Shown here piece after piece: positions 11,322-25,004 of a DNA stretch of 64,000 nt. The stretch covers positions 2,108,001-2,172,000 of the forward strand of contig JAQFVV010000013.1 in the NCBI GenBank assembly GCA_028023455.1, read 5' to 3'. The DNA comes from Epiperipatus broadwayi. Its lineage: Eukaryota; Onychophora; Udeonychophora; Euonychophora; Peripatidae. Each line of letters begins with the position of its first letter. Within the stretch, counting starts at the first letter, position 1. The notes under the pieces are model-generated. The model did not search any database, had not been told where the DNA came from, and saw only the letters and a list, made by a program, of their open reading frames with translations. The position numbers and the translations under genes are program-made.

Positions 11322-14300
11322 TACTTTTTTTTTTTAGTTAATGTAAAGAGAGTGTAAACATTAACTTTCCATTTATAATGTGTATTTTTTTTTTATTTCC
11401 CCCCTCACATAACACTTGAAATTTCGTGCTTGTTTAATCCATATGTAGTGTACATTGCATACGTGTCCATATTCAAAAGTAATGTCACAGTTTTAAAAAT
11501 GCTATTGTACCAATTAATTATTATACCCTTGATAATTTAGACCTTATTGATCGTGAAATATACGTGTACACAAATTTTCTGGAATCAGTCAAACTAATTT
11601 AATTTCACAGCGCGAGAACATTAAAAAAAAAAAAATATTTACAGTAAATTTCATAATTTATACACACACATTTGGAAATAAAATTTTTAAAAAAAAGTTT
11701 ATTATTAAATACAATAGAAATTAATATGCTTATTTGCATATTTTATTTTTTCTATTTTAATCCAATAATTCTATTTACTTATATAATCACTAAACTACAA
11801 AACTTTTGTAATGTGATAAACATGTTACTATTATGCAAAATGATTTTACTAAATACTGAACGGTCACAATCTATTCTAGAGACGATTTTTCATCATCTTG
11901 TTACATCTTTTATTATAGATATACACATACATTAATCTGGTATATATCTTGTTTATTAAAGCTAATTATGAATGTATGTATAAATAAAATAAATTTAAAA
12001 AAAGACTATCCTTAGAGAATTAGCATTTGTAAAGGGAGGGGGTGACAAGAATTAATACTGTCTAATTAAAGCTCACGATTTTAATATCAGACATCTAAGT
12101 GTGATAAGCCATTTTTAATTATTTTTTAATTACAATCTCATTTGCATAATTAATTTTAGATTTTAATATTGAAGTAACATGATAGGTTTTAGCTTTTTTA
12201 ATTAATAAATATTTTATGTTATATGTATTCATGTTTGTATGTGTGTTAAAGAAACTTTTCTGTAGAAATGATTTTTTTTAAGAATTTATAAACAGCTTTT
12301 ATCATCTTTGATTAATGTAAATTTTATAAATGTATTAGTCTTTTTTTTTAATCTCTGTACCAAAGTATATTTTAATAATTATATTCTTTTAATCTTAATA
12401 AAAACATTATTATTATTTATAAATATATATTATTAGTAAAATTTCTATTGCTTTACAAACGTCTATTTTATATATACAGAGCCTTTATTTCTTTAGATAT
12501 TATATGTTTATAGGCATTTATGGATATGCTACATGCCTTTATTAATTGCAGCATTGAATTATTTGTGTGTGTATATATGTATTGGGGGGTAGTATTTTTA
12601 TAGATAAATTTCTACATGTGGTTTTTAATCAGAAATATTTATATATAGCTAAACCCAAAATGTAACTTCCTGATTTTAAATTTCTTATGAACTTCAAAGC
12701 AGTAAACCATCTGATTATTTTTTTAATATTTTATCTAGTAATATTATCAATTGCATCCAAATTTGATTGAAAATATTTTCATCTAATACATTATTCCATT
12801 GCATATATGAAACAAATATAATTTGATTTATATAGCTGATGAGAGTGTTGCTTGTAAATACTAGCAGAAGTTCCATTAAAATAAAAAATAGCTGATGTTT
12901 GGATGTACTCTTATACATTTCCTCTTAGCATAAGTTAAATAAACTTAAATAAATGTTTTCTTTTTTAAAAGCTATAATAATATATGTTAAATTTTCGTTT
13001 TTATCTTTTTTTCTAAAATTATTGATTGACTGCCTTTCCTCAATTCGTTTTTGTCCCGTACAACGTGTAATTTACTTAATTCCTATTTTCCATCATACTA
13101 TTGGGTTTTTTTAAAATGTTATGTAGACTGTCTTAGTAATCGGATTGTTGATATTGATGCAATTATTTTTTCTAGTATGACGTTGACCATAAATCTTAAC
13201 CTGAAATTTTATAAATACTAATGATTTTCTATTTCATAAGGATATAATTCTATTGGAATATAATAACTGTTCAAGTGTGATTTATAGTTAGACATTTAAC
13301 AGGCAATGTATTGCTGGATTTGGCCATGAGAAAAAAACAATTTTTGCAATTATAATGATCAAATATGATAGATCTTTCTTTAAATTAAATTAACAAAAAC
13401 ACAATAGTAATTTTAATAAAATTTATATTCTAGTAAAATAACCAATACAATTCAGAGATTACTAAAGAAAGGCTATGGATAGTTTAAAAACCCAATAGCA
13501 TGAATAAAAACAATACTTAAACAAATTATGTATTATTAGAAAAAATTATTAAAAGATTTTTTTTTAGTTCCTTCAAGTCAATAGTTTTTGAAAATGCAAA
13601 ATTAAAAAAAATAAAGCTTTAAAAGGGCATATATATTATTGCAACTAAAAAAATTAGGAAATCTTAATATCTGAGACAGATATATATAAAGTATAATAAA
13701 ACTTTAATCTTTTTCTAATATCTTAATAACTACTATGTATTTAAATAGAAAATATATCTGTTATCTATATAGATCAACTGAACTATACATTTGTTTCAAA
13801 ATATTCAGTGGAAAAAAACGTGACACATAACTTTTTAAAGAGAAAGTGGTCTATTTGTAAAATTAATTTTTTATTATCTACAAAAAATATTAAAATGAGC
13901 AAGTGGTAGCACTTAATCATTGTTGACAATAGTTTGCCACTCTTTTAGCAAAATTTATTGTAGCATACTAGTTTTAAAATAACCCCATGAACTTAAGGTG
14001 TGCAAACTTACAAGAGCAGAAGCAATAGTATTTCTGATTGCTTTTAATATTACTACACTTCCTTGATCATTTGTGATTGCTTTCTCAGATCTTATAGATA
14101 TTGCAAATCTAGCAAATTATATAATGCATTGCAAACTTTAAAAAAAAAAAATTAGAAGTAAACATAATGCAGTCAAACATTAAACTTCATAAGACAGGGA
14201 TAATTTTTGGTCATGTTTAAAGGGTTCTCGAATTTAATAACCAATATATTTGCAACTTCTGAGAGAGCAATCGAAAATAGTCATTTAACATTTGTGATTT

Positions 14301-14735
14301 AATAAGGATATTCATTCATATTAACAGTGTAGGAAAGGCTATAACTTTCAATATTTTATGTATAATTTGAAATGTATTCATTAATGATTATCAATTTCCA
14401 TTTTTTTTTAATGAATAGAAATTATCTCTACCTTGTGAAGTTTAATGTTTGGCTTTATTGAAGGAGGCTGTGTTTAACACCTGGATTTGGTTTTAAATTT
14501 GCACTGAATTATATAACTTGTTAGATTTGCAATCTCTATAAATTCAGCAAAAACAAGCAAATTGTAGTTATGCAGTCTGTGATCTAACAAAGAAATACAA
14601 TGATATGAACATGTTTTAAAATATTATTTCCAATGTTTTACAAATAAATTGAAATGCTGTATTTATTAGTTATATAAATATATAACAATCAATAAAATAA
14701 GTCATATAGCAAAACATTGCTTTTATAAGCTTGTA
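11322..14735. other. Non-coding AT-rich stretch, no gene seen
   Basis: Short open frames here (60-90 codons, for example 11672-11935) are low-complexity and rich in Ile, Leu and Asn, as expected by chance in such AT-rich DNA. No transposon motif, RNA gene or exon with splice sites was recognised. Confidence 0.45.
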
Positions 14736-15630
14736 TTTATAAATATGTAATATAGAGGGTGTACCAATAGCTCAAACAAGCTCTTAATCTATAAATGTGG
14801 TAAGAGAAAATATTTAAAATTTCTATCCAGAACATTCCTATCCCCAGACCAATTGATTTCAAGCTTATGGCTCATCTCAGTGAGGAGCTAGAATATCCAG
14901 ATACTAGATCTAAAATATCAACTCAAAATCAGCACTTATTTAATACGTAATATTTAAGTAGAAACTCTGCAATTTTCAGACTTGAAAATGTTTTTAACTC
15001 CAGCTATCTAAATTAAATAGCTATATGGGACTGAAATAAATTCAGATCCACCATATATGAATAGCCTTATCATTGCCAAGGAATTAAAGGTAAAATTATA
15101 GTAATCAATAAAGCAAATCATATATAGCACAACGTTGCTTTTATGAGCTTGTATTTACAAATATGTAATATAGAGAGCATACCAAGCTCAAACAAGCTCT
15201 TGATTCATAAGTGTAGTAAAAGAAAATACTTAAAATCTCTATCCAGAACATTTCTATCCCCAGACCAATTGTTTTTGAGCTTATGGCTCACCTCAGTGAG
15301 GCTATTAATATATTGTAGATCTGAATTTAGTTCAGTCCCATATATCTATTCAAGTTAGATAGCTGGAGTTAAAGACATTTTCATGTCCGAAAATTTCAGA
15401 GTTTCTACTTCAATATTGCGTATTAAATAAGAGCTGTTTTTGAGTTGATATATCATATCTAGTGTCTGGATGTTCTAGCTCCTCACCAACGTGAGTCATA
15501 AGCTCAAAACCAATTGGTCTGGTGATAGGAACATTCCGGATAGAGAATTTAAATATTTTCTCTTACCGCACTTATGAATTAAGAGCTTGTTTGAGCTATT
15601 GGTGCGCTCTGTATATTATAAATATATAAC
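14736..15630. mobile_element. Long inverted-repeat (foldback-like) element, family A
   Basis: A unit of about 330 bases on the + strand (14736-15070) is repeated in inverted orientation at 15308-15630. Between them lies a partial + copy (15140-15302). Each unit contains a run reading agctcaaacaagctctt, then ctatccccagaccaattg, then gagcttatggctca and cagtgag, then an AT-rich half. The outer units could pair into a hairpin with arms of about 330 bases. No coding frame is seen, so if mobile it is non-autonomous. The core ccccaga...agcttatgg...tcagtgagga is shared with family B at 38.1 and 44.0 kb. Confidence 0.75.
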
Positions 15631-16060
15631 AAAAATGTTAAGTTATAGTTTCAGCATCCAAGGATGTATGATAACCTTTTTATCTTTATTGAAACTTTGC
15701 TCATATTACAGTCATTTTTTTTATTTATCATCAGTATGGCATTTTTGCTTTTCTGATAAGAATAACTAAATACACATTACTGACTAATGTGGATGGCTTA
15801 TTTCATCGACTGTGGCTTAGTTACCAGAAAATGAGTTTACATTGGAAATCCTTAGCTATCTGAAATAAATTTCCAAGTCCTTACAGACCTGAGTTCTTAC
15901 TCATAGACATATAAAATCCTTCAATCTGTATATGATCATGATTTATGAACATATGAAGGTTGTGATCACTTTTTTTTAGAGAGAGATTTTGCATTATATA
16001 GTTTATAATATACATGATATTTTGTTACTAAATAATTATATATTTATATATTGTTTTCAG
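15631..16060. other. Probable IFT80 intron sequence
   Basis: AT-rich sequence ending in a good acceptor (ttatatattgttttcag) at 16060. The preceding IFT80 exon was not found in the window, so the intron probably starts upstream of position 1. Confidence 0.55.
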
Positions 16061-16184
16061 AGCTTTGGATTTGGCTATTAAACACAAAACACATGTAGAC
16101 ACAGTATTGGCTTATCGGCAGCGATATCTGGAGAAATTTGAAAAGACTGAATCAAATAAACGATTTATACAATATGGACAAGAG
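16061..16184 (+). CDS. IFT80 penultimate coding exon
   Basis: IFT80 is a WD40/TPR-like subunit of the intraflagellar transport complex B, which moves cargo along cilia and flagella. The exon begins after a polypyrimidine-AG acceptor. Its first base completes a split codon, followed by 41 codons. The stretch [14 protein letters not shown] is essentially identical to the C-terminal region of animal IFT80, and the following E..NKR...YGQE matches the family pattern. The exon ends in phase 0 at a GT donor (gagGTAATA). Upstream exons, which would end with the codon split at this acceptor, are not in the window. No stop or frameshift is seen, so it is probably functional. Confidence 0.93.
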
Positions 16185-17319
16185 GTAATATAATTTATGA
16201 TTATAAAACTCCTAAACATTTTTTGTAAGCTAAGTAAATTGCACACCAGATATATTCTGAATGCAAGGAAAAGATAGGAAAGGTCAACTTTTGAATGATA
16301 TCAGAATTGTTTTTGAAAACTAGATGAATAAAAAAACTTGTTATAGGTAATATATTAGAATGGAATTTATTGCAATTATTATTACCAACACTCAAATCCA
16401 GAAGTTTTGAGAATCAAAGCATCCAATTAATATCTTACAAAATGATGAAGTAGAATTAATATTTGTCTGCATATGATTGCATTTTAATAGGCTTGATGAG
16501 CAGAATTTTCCAAAACAGATGATAACAAACAAGTACACTTTTGTGCTTGTATTATATATTTATATGTTTGTGTGCGTTCTTTCTATTGATAAATAAAAAG
16601 GAAATGTATACAATAGTGTACTTATGACTGATTGTGTTAATCTTTTGACAGTTAAGGGTTTTTTTAACAGATGGATTTTATTGTTTTACTCATTTATAGG
16701 TTATAAATAGATAGATAGATCTAATGAGATATGTTGGCAGTATTTTGACACCCACCGTGTTTTCAGCACTTCTACTAGATTATGAAAATAAATTGTCCTT
16801 TATGTAAATTTTTCCAAGTTTTAAGGTTGATCTGCTGCTCAGAGCAAGTATTGCATTTAAATGGCGAAGAAAGATTAAAGAAGAGAAATCAGGAGGAGAA
16901 GGTTAATTAAGAGCACATACTCTTCTGTTGCTAATTGCCTGCTTTGGTTTTTACCTGCCTCGGTTTCTAGTTGTTTTTTTTTTTTTTTTAAACCAGCTCA
17001 TCAAATTGATAAATTGTTTTATTCTCGCTACTGTTTAATTAACATATTTGAGTGTAGCTATTTTTATTTACCAGGAGGAAATCAGTTAAATATTTAAAAC
17101 GCACTGTTGAGATTTTTTATTTATATATTTTTTTTGTTATTAAAATAATTGTCTTTTATATCGAAAATGATGTTAATAAATATATTGATTACTTACAGCA
17201 TCAGTTTCAGAATATAATTTAAAATCCTTAACAACGTTTCTGCGCTTAAATCATTTTTCCCCCTCAAAAAACATCTTTCTATATATCATTATCATCACTC
17301 ATTGTCATTCTAGTGTAAA

Positions 17320-17545
17320 GTGAGGATCTTTTCAAGTTCAATCCAGTTTATTTGACCCATAGTATCTATTCTTCACATTTCTCTAGAAAATGCCCTTATC
17401 CTCTCCAATCATCTTGCATGTGATATCATTTAAGTTTTTTTACAATCTTTTTTGGGATCCAGTATATCATGTCCAGGCCAATTCGGTTTCAGTCTCTTAA
17501 TTCTTCCAATGATAGCAATGATACCAATTTATTCTGTCATCCATG
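17320..17545 (-). mobile_element. LINE 3' fragment (RTE-like C-terminus)
   Basis: On the - strand this reads RIKRLKPNWPGHDI, then a WDPKKDCKKT-like stretch and a W.ERIRAFSR region. That is the pattern R.KRL.W.WAGH...W.P.DGKR..GRP...W at the C-terminal end of many RTE/L1-like reverse transcriptase proteins. Stops and shifts are present and no RT palm motif is in this piece, so it is a 5'-truncated, decayed copy inside the IFT80 intron. Confidence 0.6.
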
Positions 17546-19529
17546 GATTTAGTTTTTGATCCCTGTTCACTACTCCCAACCTACATATATTGTTAAAATA
17601 AATTTGATTTTTTTTTTTTTAAGTTGATATCTGAGTACCAAAATGAGATAGGCTGAGCAGAATAATTCCATTCAAGTATTCATATTAAATATTTGTTTCA
17701 ACATTTCTCAGTTGAGAATCAATCTAGGAAGATACTTCTGAGCAGAAATGCTCAAGGCAATAAAATGGTCAGTCAACTGCTTAATATTCCCATATCGGTT
17801 ACCATCAAATTCTAATTGAGATGAATTTTGCTTAACCTTGACCAATAAATGAAGAAATGGTATTGTTTATGTAATATAGCTCGATTAGTTTCAATTTTAG
17901 TAGTCATATTTAATGATGGACATGCTAACTTTTTTGTTGTTATCATTCACTGTTTTTGTAAAAATCAGTGTTATAACATAAATCAAATTAAAATATATAT
18001 AAATTTATGCATAGTATCAATAATTAAAAAATCTGATATTTGGATATTATCTCATGTTTAAAGAGGGGAGAAAAAATTCTTACTATGAATATGAAAGCAA
18101 GAAGTCTCTCAAAAGCACACTACTAATATAGCATTTTTCAATATATACTAGTTTCATTATCTGTGCATACAGCATATTTGTAGACATAGTTTAGCATGGT
18201 AGTTAGTAAAGTGGTTATCTGATTCAACTAAGTAATTATTAAAAAAAATCTTGGTTTGAATATTGAAATTATTGTGCTCAGCCTTCCACCTTTCTGCTGA
18301 AATTGCCCATGCAGGTAACTGCGATTTGTAGCAAAATTTTAAAGTGTGATTTATGAAATATAAATTTTTAAAATGCAATAAAGTGAAAAGTAACAATTAC
18401 AATTCATTTTATATTTTCGTATACATTTACATAAATTGTTCATTACAAACTATTTGACATTATATAGATGGTCAACATGTTTTCTAAGTCATCTTTCATA
18501 TAGTAATACCTTACATCATATTTATAACATAATGGAGGCCATACATCTGATATTTTATAAGATAGTTATATTTCATTAATTATTATATTTATTAATACAG
18601 TTTATTAAAATTTTATAAACAAAATTTTAAAAAATGTATCATTATTAGCAATCATTGTAAATGAAAGGCTGCATACAACTTGTATCAGTCATAATATGCT
18701 TTGCTCATTTAGTTTAATTATTTTGAAGTTGTCATTTTAAGTAAGAAGTTTATGTCAAGCAGGGAAGATGTTGCTTTCACAATTTTTGGCCATAAGTTTG
18801 CAATATTTCATAAATTATAAACATACTAAATTGTGGCCATCAATTATATAATGCTATTATAAATTATAGTGTCCAATATGCGAATGAAATCATATCATTG
18901 CCAGTAATGATTCAGATCTAATAAACGTATACATTCTTTATGTGCAATCACTAGTTTACAAGAGAGACTTGTTCAAAAAAAACCTTGCATTTTTAACAGT
19001 TAAAAATTATTTTTATAGTGAGTTAGTTATAAAGAGATTATGTCTAATTTTGTATATGAAATCAAGAAAAATTAAAATTTTATGAATAAATTTGTTTCAT
19101 ATAAAACTTCATATTTATTTATTTTGATATTATATTCATGTTAACATAATTTTTTTTTTTGTAAAGGAATTTCCGCAAAGTATTGAACAATTTAACATTG
19201 GCTCTGTTTGTTTCTTTTTTCAACAAAAAATGTTAAATATTAAAAAATAATAATCACAATACTTAATATTTTTATAAGCTTTGAAAAATTGCTACAAATA
19301 TAAACTTAAATGCTGTAAACAAATTGATACTTAATAATTACTAAAAGTTGAGTGTTAACATAATCCCAAACCATCAAAAAAAAAGATAGATATGTAAAAT
19401 AATAAAGCCAAACCTATTAAAAAATATGGATAAAAACAATGTAATGATTAATCACTGACTTAACCATTAGATTTAAGTAGAATCAGATAATTCAAAACAT
19501 TGTATGCTTATTTGCAAAATATGTATACA
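17546..19529. other. Intronic AT-rich sequence
   Basis: No element or exon recognised. Chance frames only, such as 17849-18061 and 18157-18396. Confidence 0.4.
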
Positions 19530-19930
19530 TACTGTAACGGACCGTAAAATGTACCGGGAGTCTACAGGGTAAGATATTTAATTAATTGATGCCCCAAATG
19601 TTTGGGTTGCCAAACTATGTAACGGACTGTAAAACCCTTTTAGGATAGTACACCCAGAGCCTTCTCTACTTACAGGTCCTATTACTACTCGGGGTTCTAA
19701 CTCAGTGTAGACATTTGCCTTTAACTCTGCTCAAGGATGGAATTAAATAGGATGGCAATAATGTGACCTCTATATAGATCCTTAATGGCTATTGCTAATA
19801 ATAAATTAAAATCTGTATGCATGTATAATAGCTATTCTGGTGAGTGAAGTATGAATGATGCTTGACAATCTAGAGACCAGAGAAACAAAGGTTTTAACTT
19901 CAAACAATAAATATTTATTAACAGATCATG
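19530..19930. mobile_element. Possible solo LTR or SINE-like fragment
   Basis: A GC-richer patch stands out from its surroundings. It carries two copies of gtaacggac(c/t)gtaaaa, about 85 bases apart (19534 and 19619), and then an AATAAA-containing AT-rich end. This looks like part of an LTR or similar repeat, but I found no second copy in the window and no terminal signature. Confidence 0.3.
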
Positions 19931-22101
19931 CTTATAGTTATAATATTTATAAATCAACAGAATATATACATGATTATTATAAAACATTAATTTATCTCTA
20001 CAACAATAAGACTAGCTGTAATTTAAATATTAAAATATGGGTTGAAATAAGAATTATAAAATTTAGTGCATAATTTACAATAATGTATTAATTATTTAAA
20101 ATATAAAATTATATTACTAATATACGATTATCATTCTGTTTATGTCCTTTAAATGTACCTCAAGGTTATGTCCATGAATTGCTAATTTGTGTTTTGTATA
20201 GTTAAGAAAATATATATATATTTACTTATTAATTAGTTTGATTTTAACGTATTAATTATCTAATAAATGTAAATATTTAAAATCTTACCTTTTGTTTCAG
20301 TCATTGTCCAGTTTAATTTAAACCTTCCATTATGATATTTTATTTACAAACATATATAATATATTGATGTATAGTTTGAGTTGTGCATCTCTCTCACCCT
20401 ATAAAAATCTAAACAAATGGGTTCTTTTGTTTTTTTAAAAAAAAGTGTTTGCTACACTTGAATAAAAGAGTGAGAAAAATTCACAACCCAACTCTCAGTA
20501 TACATTTTAAAAAAAAAAAAATATTTGAAACATAAAATATAATGAAATTTTGGAATTCCTTAAAACAATAGCACATTAAATTTTCAAGAGCAGCTTCTGT
20601 ATTCTTAGCAGATAATGTCTTTCTTTCCTTTATGTATATTTAGTCATGTTGACATTCTACGCATTACAATTCCCATGACGAAATTGAATTCCTCAGCGTT
20701 TGATTTTAAAGCCATGCATTTCCATTCCATAACAAGATCTTTCCACGTTGATTTAAACAATATATACCAATAAATATGATCCTCCATCACACGTCAACGA
20801 CACCAAGAGGATAGAAAAATCCCCTGACACTCAATTAGCAAAAGTGCATTGTTAGATTTTATTTACACAATATAAATTATTAAATATGAATCCTTTTCCA
20901 AGGCTTACGTTATATTATAAGGCGAACGCTATTTCTATGCAGTTTTATTTATATATGTATGAAACGCATGATAAAGATTTTACTTTTAAAATAATGTTAA
21001 TAAAGTTCTATTTCATCATTAGTTGATTTTATTTTATCCCAGAAACATTTGATAGCAATTATATTTTTTAACAATGTTAAATAACTATGATGCTCTTAGC
21101 ATTTATTTGAACCATCGAAAGTTCATCAATTAAATAATGTTTTTTTTTTTTCATTTTTAAAACATTTTACATTTATCAATAATAAAATTCCAAATATTAA
21201 ATAGTTTAATATTAATAAAGAAAGGAAATCCTAATAACTAATATAATAATTAAAATATTCTTTACAACTTTACTTTCATGCACTTCAGTTGAACAAGAAA
21301 AACCAACAACAACTCAAAAAAAAAAAATCTGTTGCTTAGATATTTTTCCACGTTCCCAAAATCAACAAAGGTTTACTCTTTTTTCCTCTTTTAAACAAAA
21401 GAAACGTGGTTACTAGAATTTAATGTCAAATATTCTTTTTTTTATTTTGTCACATCATGATTTAAAATCTACATTCATGTATATATATGTGTATATGTAT
21501 ATATTTTATTTTACATTTAATAAAAAAAATAAATGTGTTCATTCCTTCATGAACGTATGGTTATATTTGTGTGTATATATATGTGTATATGTCTCCAAAT
21601 ATCTAAAAAAAATTAGGTTTTAGAAGTTGGCTGCCTATTTAATCTTTATACATTTTTATCCTAAAACATCAGTTACTTATTATTATTTTTTTACAAGAAT
21701 TGGACATCACCTTACAATACATATATATATGCTACATTTAATTTTTATATCACAATAATTGCATATGTTTAATCAAGGTTAATATTAATTTCAAGAATTA
21801 GGTAAGATATTTTTTTAATTTTAATAATTTTATCTAATCATTTATTTATTAGAAAAATTAATTTATTTGATAATTTTAGTTTTAAACATAAATTTAAAAA
21901 ATTAAAATTGACTTTTATTGAAGCACGAAATTAAAAATTTTTGAATTTCCATTGTTCTCTCAGATATATAACATTTATTTGCTGCAATACTTTTAAAGAA
22001 AGAAAACCCCTCTTTTACAAGGGAAAAAAAATAGTTATCTCTGAAATATAAAAGTGAAATTTCAAATAAATAAATAAAAAGTTTCTCTGCAGAAAAATAT
22101 T
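19931..22101. other. Intronic AT-rich sequence with a small hairpin
   Basis: Mostly featureless. Around 20375-20405 and 20462-20500 the sequences (gagttgtgcatctctctcaccc and its near reverse complement) can pair imperfectly. The patch 20640-20840 is less AT-rich than the rest and looks unique, but no coding frame or splice site pair was found in it. Confidence 0.4.
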
Positions 22102-23300
22102 AGTAGTGTTCTGTTCTATTGTGTCAGCCACTTGATGGTGCTATTTCTAGCTAAATTTCTAGAAATATGCTGTTTTCGTGGCCACAACTAAGCCAATAGC
22201 CTTCTTTCTACAATAAAACAATTTGTTTACTCAGCTGTCGGCTACCACTGTTGCTTCTTTCTATGCTATAAGCACAGAAAAGTGCCTTCACTGGCTGTCA
22301 TAGTTGCTTGTGCTGTGCACTTTATCATAATGCTGGGTTGTCTATTTTTGCTACAGTATCATGTGAGGGTGTGTTGAGTGTATCATGTCTAAATAATTGA
22401 ATTTTTCAGGTCCAGTGTCTTTTTTTCATGTGAATTGACCTACTGGTACCTTGTAATAGTTTTAACAGTGTCATCACTGTTCCATCAGAACTCTGTAACC
22501 CTCAGAAATTGTATTTTAGAATGTGACACAGCATTACTTTGAAAATCCTGATGAAAGTAACGTATACACGAGGAATTGTCTGACATAAGTAAGATGGCTG
22601 CATCGAACTCTGAAAATTGGCAATTGCTAGACACCGGAATCGGCTTTCACTTTAATAGTTTATAATTATTAACTTTAGTAGGTAAATTGCAATCTAATAT
22701 ACTTTTTCCCCAAAATGCAGTGTATGATTAATTACTGTCCAAAAAAAAGGATAAAATTTTATTTTATTTTTTATTAGAAAAATACCATAACTTTTCCTAT
22801 CCACAATTTAAAAATTTTGTTTGAATTTTAAATTTTGTGGAAGTTGTAATATAATTGACCTTGATTTCAAAACACAGTGTCTGATTGATTATTGTCCCAA
22901 AAAGGCTAAAATTTACTCTTATTTTCTATTAAAAAAGGAACATAACTTTTTATATCCACACACACATACCCAAATAAGCCAGTCTCTGATTAATTACTGT
23001 CCCAAAAAGTCTCTCATGTACCATTATTTGCTATTAGAAAGTAACATAATCTTTTATTGACACACACAAAAAAAAGCCAGTCTCTGATTAATTACTGTCC
23101 CAAAAAGTTGGCTTTCATTTTTATATTTTATTTGAATTTTTTAATTTTGTGTAAATTGTAATATAATTTACTTTTATTTCCTATTCCAAAAATAAAGTCA
23201 ATAGTTCTATAGGATCCTTGGCCCATGAACATTATATCTACGTGTTTTTGCTTAGCATCAATGCCATCAAGCAGGTGGCATGATAGAACAGAATACTACC
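22102..23300. mobile_element. 1.2 kb element with inverted ends and internal tandem repeats
   Basis: The left end (22102-22142, agtagtgttctgttctatt...) and the reverse complement of the right end (23260-23300, ggtagtattctgttctatc...) agree at roughly three quarters of 41 positions, including ttctgttctat and cttgatgg. Inside, a motif of the form cagt(c/g)t(c/a)tgatta..tactgtcc begins at about 22719, 22877, 22981 and 23077. No transposase frame is visible. This would fit a non-autonomous DNA transposon. Target-site duplications were not resolved. Confidence 0.5.
22719..23120. repeat. Irregular tandem repeat, four units of about 100-160 bp
   Basis: Four copies of a segment that starts cagtctctgattaattactg (with variants) and continues with tcccaaaaagt and a TTTTATTTT-rich tail. 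Spacing between starts is about 158, 104 and 96 bases. An open frame of 79 codons across 22821-23060 is a by-product of the repeat, with a recurring YCPKK peptide, and is not taken as a gene. Confidence 0.8.
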
Positions 23301-25004
23301 AAAATATTTTATCATTATGATACATTCAAAAAATCATGAATCAATAAAAAAAAAATCACATGATTTCTATGATACTGATTTTGGGATCTGTGAACGCAAA
23401 CAATAGATATACAAAAATGACACATTCATAAATGATGAACAGCATGGTTAAAATAAAAAGTATTTTTCTTCATATTTTTTTATCATCATATTTTTTTTTA
23501 ATAATATATCTAAAAAAGTTTATATAAGTTATCATATTATGAGAAATTTCATAATTTTTGATTACATGAGCTAATGATATTTATAAATACTCATTTTTAT
23601 TTAAACTCTGAAAAATCATAATAATATTAGATTTTTTTATTTTAGTTGTTATTAATTATAACTATCTTGTGGCTTTAAGGAACAATGTGCATTTTATTAA
23701 TTCCATTAGTTACTCTTCTTATAAGATTTTGATATTGAATTATGTAATTAAAAAGTAACAAAACATTTTAATATTTTTCTTTTTAAATTATTATTTGTAC
23801 TCTATCATAATTTTAGATGTTGGATTTCTCTAACAATTTGTGTTGTGTTTATTAATCTCTGGAAAGGTATCTAATCTGAAAATGGATTAAACTCTTACAA
23901 CCCCAAATCTTACATGCAATCATCCCAATTAGACCTGTAATTCTGTAGTGAATAGTTTATATTGTATATTAACATTAACTGTTCTGAATTTCACTTTAGT
24001 CTTCACATTGTTCTTTTAAAAAAAAAATATGGATTTAAAACTTTTAATACGATTTTATTTATATCTAATTGAATTCACATTGTCTGCATTTTGGAACAAA
24101 TTGCTTTGTATTTGTAACTAATATATAAACAATATGAAAATAATATTTTTATATATATATATATATGAAATGAGTTAATCAGTTGTAATAATGATTTAAA
24201 ATCATGCATATTTTTTGATATCCGTATTTTCACTTGTTACAGAAAGCTTTATCACTGCTCAGTCTTAATTCTTTTTATCTGCTCAAGAAATGGACTTTAT
24301 TGGCTTATATAACTATTGAAATATATTCACCACAATGAAGTTATGATATATCTGTTGTGATTAGTGATTGTTTTACACCAGTCTTGCTGACTAAAGGGCT
24401 TTGTAATGTAAAAATTCAGTCAATTTATCTCTTAGAAATTTTCCAACAACTAACCACATTACAGACTTTCTGAATTTATTTTAAATGCTAAATGGTATAT
24501 ATAACTTGATAAAGAAGCCTAATATCCACTACTAAGATGAAACAAAGCACACATGAAGGAAGATATTATTCAAGAAAGATTCAGCATAGAAGCAGAATAC
24601 TTTTTTAAAAATGTTCTAGGTCTATATAATTTATTCATCAAATCACTTCAATGCACAATGGAGTGATATTAGTTCAGATTACTGCCACAGCTCAACAAGT
24701 TTAACAAATGTGTACAAGTAAAATTGTTTGTGTTCATATAAATAAATCTACATTTTTGATTGAACAATTTAGATAGTGTTTAAGATTATAGCAATCATTA
24801 TTAAGGAAAAAATTGCACTGTGTAATCAAGGTAAAAAAAATTCAGATTTTCTAATTCATTTTATATCTTATAGCTCAGTTATTTAATGAATTTACTATTA
24901 TCTATTTAATTTATCAATTATCAATTTTATTTCTCTCTCCAACTCATACTTTATTTAGATACTTTGGTGCTATTTTCTGATTTAATATTTCATTCTGGAT
25001 TATA
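23301..25004. other. Intronic AT-rich sequence
   Basis: No gene or element recognised. There is an (AT)n stretch at about 24152-24167. Confidence 0.4.

Noticed and set aside
22821-23060. 79-codon frame with a repeated YCPKK peptide
   Set aside because: The peptide repeat is a translation of the tandem DNA repeat, not a protein repeat under selection.
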